Assembly: GCF_000826545.1 (NCBI RefSeq) | Contig: NZ_CDME01000002.1 | Location: 868,001-932,000, forward strand | Direction of reading: 5' to 3' | Length of the DNA stretch: 64,000 nucleotides | Source: Kibdelosporangium sp. MJ126-NF4 | GTDB lineage: Bacteria > Actinomycetota > Actinomycetes > Mycobacteriales > Pseudonocardiaceae | In this document: piece by piece, positions 59,470 to 64,000 of the stretch | Layout: every line of letters starts with the position of its first letter | Position numbering within the stretch: position 1 is the stretch's first letter | Position numbers and translations under genes: made by a program | Notes under the pieces: generated by a model | Database searches by the model: none | What the model was told of the DNA's origin: nothing | What the model saw: the letters and a program-made list of their open reading frames with translations, nothing else

Positions 59470-61056
59470 GTGCTGAAGTTCTGTTTGAAGGCACCTCCTG
59501 GTCAGAGCTGGCGGTGGACCGGCAGGCATTGGACGGACGGCGCCAGCAGCATCGAGCTGTTCGAACACGCCATGCTCGAACACGCCGCGGTGACGGACGG
59601 GCTGTCAACGTTCATCGTGGTGCGAGAACGTGCGCGCGGCAGCAACCTGAACAGTGCTGGGCCGAACCACACGACGGTGGATACACCGACCTATCTCCGG
59701 ATGCTCGGAGACGTGGAGGCATGGCCGCTCGACTTCTTGCTCATCGAGTGCCGGGCCGAGGGTGGTTACCGGATCACAGCAGGACAGTGGGGCACCGCGC
59801 CGATCTACCTCGCCGATGTCGATGGGCAACTGCGCGGGTCGTGGGCGTTGGCGGACCTGTGTCAGTGGTTCAGCCTCGATGATCTGGACGGTCGATCAGT
59901 CACTCGACTGTTGACGCAGAACACCAGGTACGCACGCGAGACGCTGTTTCATGGCGTTTACCAGCTCACCGAACGCGCCTGTGCCCTTTACGGCGTAGAC
60001 GGCCTCACATTGCAGTACCCCGCACCGGCCAAGCACGCTTCGCCCCGAGCCGTGCGGGCTGGTGTTGATGTCGTCGAGGTCTTCCAGCGGTGCGTCACAG
60101 AGGCGGTGCACGAGCGCCCGTTCCACACGGAGGAAACCGCTGTCGAGCTGTCCGGCGGCATGGACTCGGCCAGCGTGGCGATGGCGTTGGCCGAGCGGTG
60201 CCGGGGTGATGTGCTGGCCTATGCCCTGGCGATCGGCGGTGACGCGGGTCCACAGCAGGATCGGCGCCGTGCCGAAATGCTCCGCCACCTCGAGTTCCCC
60301 GACCTCACCCTGGACGCGCTGTCCGTCGCCCCGCTCAACCCAGCTGGACTGCGCGCCCGCGGGCAGTTCGTCGAACCGAGTGCCGAGCCGTATCACGAAG
60401 CGGTCGGGGCGATGCTCGACTCCGCCCGTCGCCGTGGCGTGCGGACGGTGTTCACTGGCGATGGCGGCGATGAGTTGCTCAGCCTTCGCGGCGAAGAGTG
60501 GGACGCGGCCGGCAAAGTCCGCGGACGGTTCGCCGACCATCACCGTGCGCCACCTTGGCTGGGCCACCGGTGTCGTGACCTGGTCGACGCGATCGACGAC
60601 GACCTCGCTCCTCCCACCGTGATCAACGAGGCAACGCTGCTCGGGTTTGCCCTACGCTCGCCCCAGTTCCTTGACTACGGCATGTGGCCAGTGTCCCCGT
60701 TGTGCTCGCCGCGGCTGATTCGGTTCGCCGAGCAGCTTCCTGTGGAGTGGCGGAGCGATAAGCGCGTCTGCCGGGAGTGGCTGCGACGGCTCGGGTTCTC
60801 CGACGATGTGGTCCGGCCACACCTTCGGGAGAACTTCCGGCATGTCATGCAGCACGGACTGAGCAAGTACGGTATGCCCTTGCTCGCGGATGTGGCGACC
60901 GAAGCGATCACCGTGGACCTTGGCTACGTGGACGGTGACGAGCTTCGAGCGGCACTCGGCAGGGCGAAGCAAGGAGAGCAGGCGGACACGAGGATGTTTC
61001 CCGTGCTGTCGCTTGAGCTTGCCCTACGGGCCATGGACAGGGGCGAACAGCCATAG
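59470..61056 (+). CDS. Asparagine synthetase-like amide-forming enzyme
   Basis: A 528-aa protein from GTG 59470, with GGGAG upstream. The N-terminal ~190 residues follow the glutaminase fold but lack the nucleophilic Cys at position 2 (starts MLKFCLKAP), as in lasso cyclases and beta-lactam synthetases that use no glutamine. The C-terminal synthetase domain has the ATP-pyrophosphatase motif VELSGGMDSASVAMA (228-233), TVFTGDGGDELLS and a later ACKE-like Arg/Lys-rich region. It would adenylate a carboxylate and form an amide. With the upstream peptide it likely modifies a precursor. No lasso B protein or peptidase gene is visible. Chemistry is inferred. Confidence 0.8.
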   Translation: MLKFCLKAPPGQSWRWTGRHWTDGASSIELFEHAMLEHAAVTDGLSTFIVVRERARGSNLNSAGPNHTTVDTPTYLRMLGDVEAWPLDFLLIECRAEGGYRITAGQWGTAPIYLADVDGQLRGSWALADLCQWFSLDDLDGRSVTRLLTQNTRYARETLFHGVYQLTERACALYGVDGLTLQYPAPAKHASPRAVRAGVDVVEVFQRCVTEAVHERPFHTEETAVELSGGMDSASVAMALAERCRGDVLAYALAIGGDAGPQQDRRRAEMLRHLEFPDLTLDALSVAPLNPAGLRARGQFVEPSAEPYHEAVGAMLDSARRRGVRTVFTGDGGDELLSLRGEEWDAAGKVRGRFADHHRAPPWLGHRCRDLVDAIDDDLAPPTVINEATLLGFALRSPQFLDYGMWPVSPLCSPRLIRFAEQLPVEWRSDKRVCREWLRRLGFSDDVVRPHLRENFRHVMQHGLSKYGMPLLADVATEAITVDLGYVDGDELRAALGRAKQGEQADTRMFPVLSLELALRAMDRGEQP

Positions 61057-61068
61057 AGAGGACGCGGC

Positions 61069-61644
61069 GTGTACGTGATCCGACCAGCCGTCCCAGCTGA
61101 TCGCGACAGTGTCGCGCGCCTGATCCGGGCGCGAGCGGGTTGGATGCGTGTCCAGGGCCTGGACCGGTGGCGGAGTTGGGAACACTCGGCCGACGCGCTC
61201 GCCGACCAGGTCGCCGAGCCGGACTGGCCGGTCTGGGTCCTCGCCGACACCGACCACACACTGCTCGGCGTCACCACCGCCGACGAGACACCCAACCTGG
61301 GGTGGACCGAGCAGGAACGCGCCGAATCGGCGCTCTTTCTCCAATCGACTGTCACCCACCCATCGGCCGCGGGGCAGGGCCTGGGCATGCTGGTCGCGTT
61401 CTGGGCGCTGGATCGTGCCGCGCGGCTCGGTCGGCGGTGGGTGCGCCGGGGAGTGCTCACCGATCCTGATGGAGGTAACCAGGGGCTTGTCCGCTACTAC
61501 CGATCCCAGGGGTGGCGGGTCGTGCGATCGGTCCGCCACCCCCGGAAGTCAGGGATCACCGTGTGGTCGCTTGCTCGGCCGGCGGTGCCACAGCCTGAGC
61601 TCGTCACCATGGTGACCGAGTCTGCCAGTGTGGAACAGACATGA
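61069..61644 (+). CDS. GNAT acetyltransferase
   Basis: A 191-aa protein from GTG 61069, with GAGAGG upstream. The GNAT core has IRPAVPADRDSVARLIRARA (motif C/D) and FLQSTVTHPSAAGQGLGMLV, where AAGQGLG is the acetyl-CoA pyrophosphate loop (motif A). Motif B follows around GNQGLVRYYRSQGWRVVR. It starts 12 bases after the synthetase stop and is in the same operon. An acetyltransferase with an amide-forming enzyme suggests acetylation of the peptide (as in the lasso peptide albusnodin) or self-resistance. The substrate is unknown. Confidence 0.8.
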   Translation: MYVIRPAVPADRDSVARLIRARAGWMRVQGLDRWRSWEHSADALADQVAEPDWPVWVLADTDHTLLGVTTADETPNLGWTEQERAESALFLQSTVTHPSAAGQGLGMLVAFWALDRAARLGRRWVRRGVLTDPDGGNQGLVRYYRSQGWRVVRSVRHPRKSGITVWSLARPAVPQPELVTMVTESASVEQT

Positions 61645-61676
61645 AGTGAGGTCCCACGCGCCATCTCATGCCGGTT

Positions 61677-62519
61677 TCAGCTGACCTCGGCCGCGATGTG
61701 CTGGATCAGTTCGACCGTTGCGGCCGTGCCCAGCGCCATTCTCTGCAGGTACTCGAAGATGACAACCGCGTCTTTGATCTTGTGCTGATTCTCGATGACG
61801 CGCCCACCGATCATCTGTCCGAAGTGGAGCACGTCAGGACCTGAGGTCTCCGGACGTGTCAGGAGGGTGAATGTTCCCGAGGTCGGACAGCAAGCTCCGC
61901 CGTTGAGCGGAAGCACGTGGAGGTCGACCGTAGGCAGTGCTGCGGCACTGATGAGATGTTGCAGTTGGGAGCGCATCGTCTCGGACCCGCCGACTCTACG
62001 GCGAAGCACTGCCTCGTCCATGACAGCGACGAGGTTCAATGGTCCAGTGCTGTCAGTGAGACGCTGCTGCCGGACCTGTTGAATCGTCACTTCCTGATGT
62101 GGTGACGGGTGGTCCCAGGACTTGAGCAAGGCGGACGTGTACTCCTCGGTTCGCAGTAGCTCCGGAATCATCAGCGCGGAGAAGTCACAAGCCGATGCGG
62201 CTTCAGTCTCGACGTCAACGTAGTAACGCGCCTTCACTCCGTGCGCTTGGTACCACGGCGACTTGAGGGCCTTGCGAGCTTCGTCGAGCAGCAGAGGGTC
62301 GTGGAGGTCGTAAAGGTCCATCATCGATCGGACCAGGTGAACGTCTGCCTTGGTCTCACCGGCTTCTATACGCTGCAACGCACTTCGCGTCTTGTCCAGC
62401 TCGGGTGCGGCGGCCTCCAGCGTGAACTTGGCTCGTTCTCTCATCCGACGGAGCTTGATGCCGAGCCTGCGGCGTGGCATGGGCCAGCGAGTGGGTTCAA
62501 GATCCCAGGTGATGTTCAT
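61677..62519 (-). CDS. XRE/DUF5753 regulator
   Basis: A 280-aa protein. The N-terminal HTH (LGIKLRRMRERAKFTLEAAA; TRSALQRIEAGETKADVHL) is followed by a DUF5753 ligand-binding-like domain (YVDVETEAASACDFSALMIP; LLRTEEYTSALL; LHVLPLNGGACCPTSGTFTL). This is the large actinomycete family of regulators usually paired with a DUF397 gene; none is seen here. ATG 62519 overlaps the end of the upstream 412-aa gene by 23 bases. It ends 33 bases from the converging GNAT gene. It may regulate the neighbouring 412-aa gene or the peptide cluster. Confidence 0.85.
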   Translation of the reverse strand: MNITWDLEPTRWPMPRRRLGIKLRRMRERAKFTLEAAAPELDKTRSALQRIEAGETKADVHLVRSMMDLYDLHDPLLLDEARKALKSPWYQAHGVKARYYVDVETEAASACDFSALMIPELLRTEEYTSALLKSWDHPSPHQEVTIQQVRQQRLTDSTGPLNLVAVMDEAVLRRRVGGSETMRSQLQHLISAAALPTVDLHVLPLNGGACCPTSGTFTLLTRPETSGPDVLHFGQMIGGRVIENQHKIKDAVVIFEYLQRMALGTAATVELIQHIAAEVS

Positions 62520-63735
62520 GGGCGGTTGCCGGTTCTGCTCGGAGGTGGTGATGGTCGAGTTGGCTCAGGGAGGCCACTGTGCGTTCGAGTTGGGCGATTC
62601 GCTCCGCGATCTCGTCGTCTGTCACCGCGAGGTTGACTCGGAGCGTCAGTGATCGGTTGCTGTCGTGTTCACCGCGGTAGTGCCACGCGAACAAGCCACT
62701 GAAGGTGGTCCTGGCCTTGATGACCCGCCACTCCTGCTCGTCAGGGTGACACCAGGTGAGTTGGAAGATCGCCTTGTCACTCGGCATCGGGAAGACTCGG
62801 GGATGGAGCCGTATGGCTGTGTGCCATCCGGCGGCGGTACGTCGGCTGACGCTGACGGCGTTGAAGCCAAGCTTGCTGTTGGTACGAGAAGCTGCTTGCC
62901 GCAAGTACCTCAGGTTTCGTGTGACACGGTTTCTGTCCTTGCTGGTCCACGGGCTGGCCGTGAGCAGCTTGTCCTCCACGGGCCATTGAGTGTGGTCCGT
63001 TGCCTTGGTCGCGAGTGCAGCGTGAAGATCAGGGTTGTTCGTAAAGGCGAAGGAAACATCTGCCGTGGATGATCCAGCGGTACGCGGCGCGACCGCGGTT
63101 ACTGTCCAGTCGGACATATGGCCGAGAGTGCTGTTGCGGAGTTCTGCGCCGGAAACCATGCCGATTGGTTGCGCGTAGTCCGAGACCTTCTCGTCGTGGA
63201 AACTGTCGTTGTCGGAGTCGTTGGCGAACACGAGCACAGGTCTGCGATTGCCTCGGTCGCGGTTGTAAGACAGCACCGCGCGGGCGATGCCGTGTGCACG
63301 TTCGCGGGTCAGGACTTGGCCGGTGAGTTCGTTGACCAACGGTACGTAGAGCACGATCTGGTCGCTGGGGTTTGCCCAGTTGACGAACCAGTCGTCGCGG
63401 AGGAGGTCTTCGGTGAGCTCCTTGAGGATGACGGTCGATCCCAGGCCTGGTAGTGGATCCATCGATGAAGGGTCGAACCCGGCCGCCGCGAGCAGGTAGT
63501 TGTCAGTGTGTTCTGGCAGCATGGTGGCGCCGACGAGCGCATTGAGGACATGCGTGATGCCACCTTCGAAGACCTGAATGCGTTCGGCTGGGGCAGCATG
63601 CCCGTGGCGTTGTAGAACGCGGGAGCCGAAGAGTCTCATGTCAACGAGTGTCGTTGTCGGGCGCGGATCGGTTGCTGCGGAGTCGGAGTCCAGCAGGTGC
63701 ATCAGTTCGATGAGGTCGATTGGGGGAGAGGGCAT
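62497..63735 (-). CDS. Unknown protein with faint PLP-enzyme-like region
   Basis: About 412 aa, taken from ATG 63735; in-frame ATGs reach up to 63825 and the start is unsure. Residues ~65-190 (VFEGGITHVLNALVGATMLP; VLYVPLVNELTGQVLTRER; RRPVLVFANDSDN) faintly resemble the cofactor domain of fold-type I PLP enzymes, but no Schiff-base lysine is evident. The second half (WHTAIRLHPRVFPMPSDKAI; KARTTFSGLFAWHYRGEHDS) is unrecognised. The last 23 bases overlap the XRE/DUF5753 start, so they are one operon. Function unknown. Confidence 0.5.
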   Translation of the reverse strand: MPSPPIDLIELMHLLDSDSAATDPRPTTTLVDMRLFGSRVLQRHGHAAPAERIQVFEGGITHVLNALVGATMLPEHTDNYLLAAAGFDPSSMDPLPGLGSTVILKELTEDLLRDDWFVNWANPSDQIVLYVPLVNELTGQVLTRERAHGIARAVLSYNRDRGNRRPVLVFANDSDNDSFHDEKVSDYAQPIGMVSGAELRNSTLGHMSDWTVTAVAPRTAGSSTADVSFAFTNNPDLHAALATKATDHTQWPVEDKLLTASPWTSKDRNRVTRNLRYLRQAASRTNSKLGFNAVSVSRRTAAGWHTAIRLHPRVFPMPSDKAIFQLTWCHPDEQEWRVIKARTTFSGLFAWHYRGEHDSNRSLTLRVNLAVTDDEIAERIAQLERTVASLSQLDHHHLRAEPATAHEHHLGS

Positions 63736-63939
63736 GGGGCGTTCGTCTTTCGTGGACAACAGCGGATGATGGCGGCGGGTTGCGGTTCGCATGGCCGCAG
63801 GGGAGGCGCGGTTGGCTGCGGCCATGCGAACTCGCCGAGTGGCGTACCGTGGTCGGTCTCAACTGGACGGTGGCGGTAGTTTCCGTTCCAGGAGCTCGCA
63901 ACCTCGTGGGCAGGCGCCTACTCGGTCGTGGAATGCATC

Positions 63940-63984
63940 TGGCATAACGGCACCTCCTATCTAGGAATGACGTTATGGCAGAAC
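63940..63984. promoter_or_regulatory. Imperfect inverted repeat before the gene at the window end
   Basis: CTGGCATAACG at about 63939-63949 faces CGTTATGGCAG at about 63971-63981 with one central mismatch and a 21-base spacer. It overlaps the proposed start at 63975. A candidate operator; low certainty. Confidence 0.35.
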
Positions 63985-64000
63985 GGGATTCAGGAGTTCA
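63975..64000 (+). CDS. Possible gene start at window edge
   Basis: ATG GCA GAA CGG runs open to the last base (MAERDSGV), with AGGA about eight bases upstream. Too short to identify. Confidence 0.25.

Noticed and set aside
63901..63909. Third ACCTCGTGG copy near the window end
   Set aside because: The same 9-mer also occurs inside coding DNA (about 11875 and 47838), so a single copy is not evidence of an operator.
1..64000. CRISPR arrays and rRNA/tRNA genes
   Set aside because: No regularly spaced repeats and no convincing tRNA or rRNA sequence were seen on either strand.

Overview
The window is high-GC DNA from a filamentous actinomycete, most likely of the Pseudonocardiales type (Saccharothrix, Lentzea or Actinosynnema-like). 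The evidence is the GC-biased codon use, many GTG starts, and actinobacterial families such as WhiB, DUF2637, XRE/DUF5753 and NB-ARC/TPR regulators. Almost nothing here looks like housekeeping. It is a stack of mobile elements and candidate defence genes, with two AT-richer patches (about 21.5-25.4 kb and 49.3-51.7 kb) that point to separate acquisition. All family names come from reading protein motifs by eye; no search was run.

Region 1 (1-36.7 kb) looks like one integrated element. A serine recombinase remnant ends at 843 and is followed by a 29-bp sequence (889-917). The same sequence, with 2 mismatches, recurs at 36574-36602 at the end of a second serine recombinase gene. The right part (26.4-36.7 kb) is the control and transfer module: two paralogous HTH regulators, a cupin, a small XRE repressor, an excisionase-like protein, WhiB, two small membrane proteins, an FtsK/TraB translocase, a 48-aa ORF and the integrase. 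The last seven of these form a tightly overlapping operon. A 12-bp site (GCTGAAATCAGC and close variants) occurs five times, only inside the element. The left part is cargo: a TPR-CHAT protease locus, an Mrr nuclease-STAND ATPase, a HEPN-zinc ribbon protein, two PD-(D/E)xK nucleases, an IS remnant split by a complete group II intron, a tyrosine recombinase/AbrB cassette, and an AT-rich trio (nucleoid-associated-like protein, membrane protein, DUF4365-like nuclease).

Region 2 (36.7-53.9 kb) is a defence island outside that element. It has a two-gene operon of unknown family (a 1097-aa helical protein plus a membrane-anchored coiled coil), a tyrosine recombinase pseudogene, a cyclase-like/NB-ARC/TPR protein, a helicase-nuclease with a HEPN partner, a gutted copy of the nuclease found at 13.8 kb, and a NACHT locus whose accessory proteins share Asn/Gln-rich motifs and a transmembrane hairpin.

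Region 3 (53.9-64 kb) holds a second tyrosine recombinase/AbrB cassette with two degenerate methyltransferase-like genes, then a SLOG-fold protein and an HTH-TPR regulator. Divergent from these is a compact candidate peptide cluster: a 38-aa precursor, an asparagine-synthetase-like enzyme and a GNAT acetyltransferase. An XRE/DUF5753 regulator overlapping an unknown 412-aa protein closes the window.
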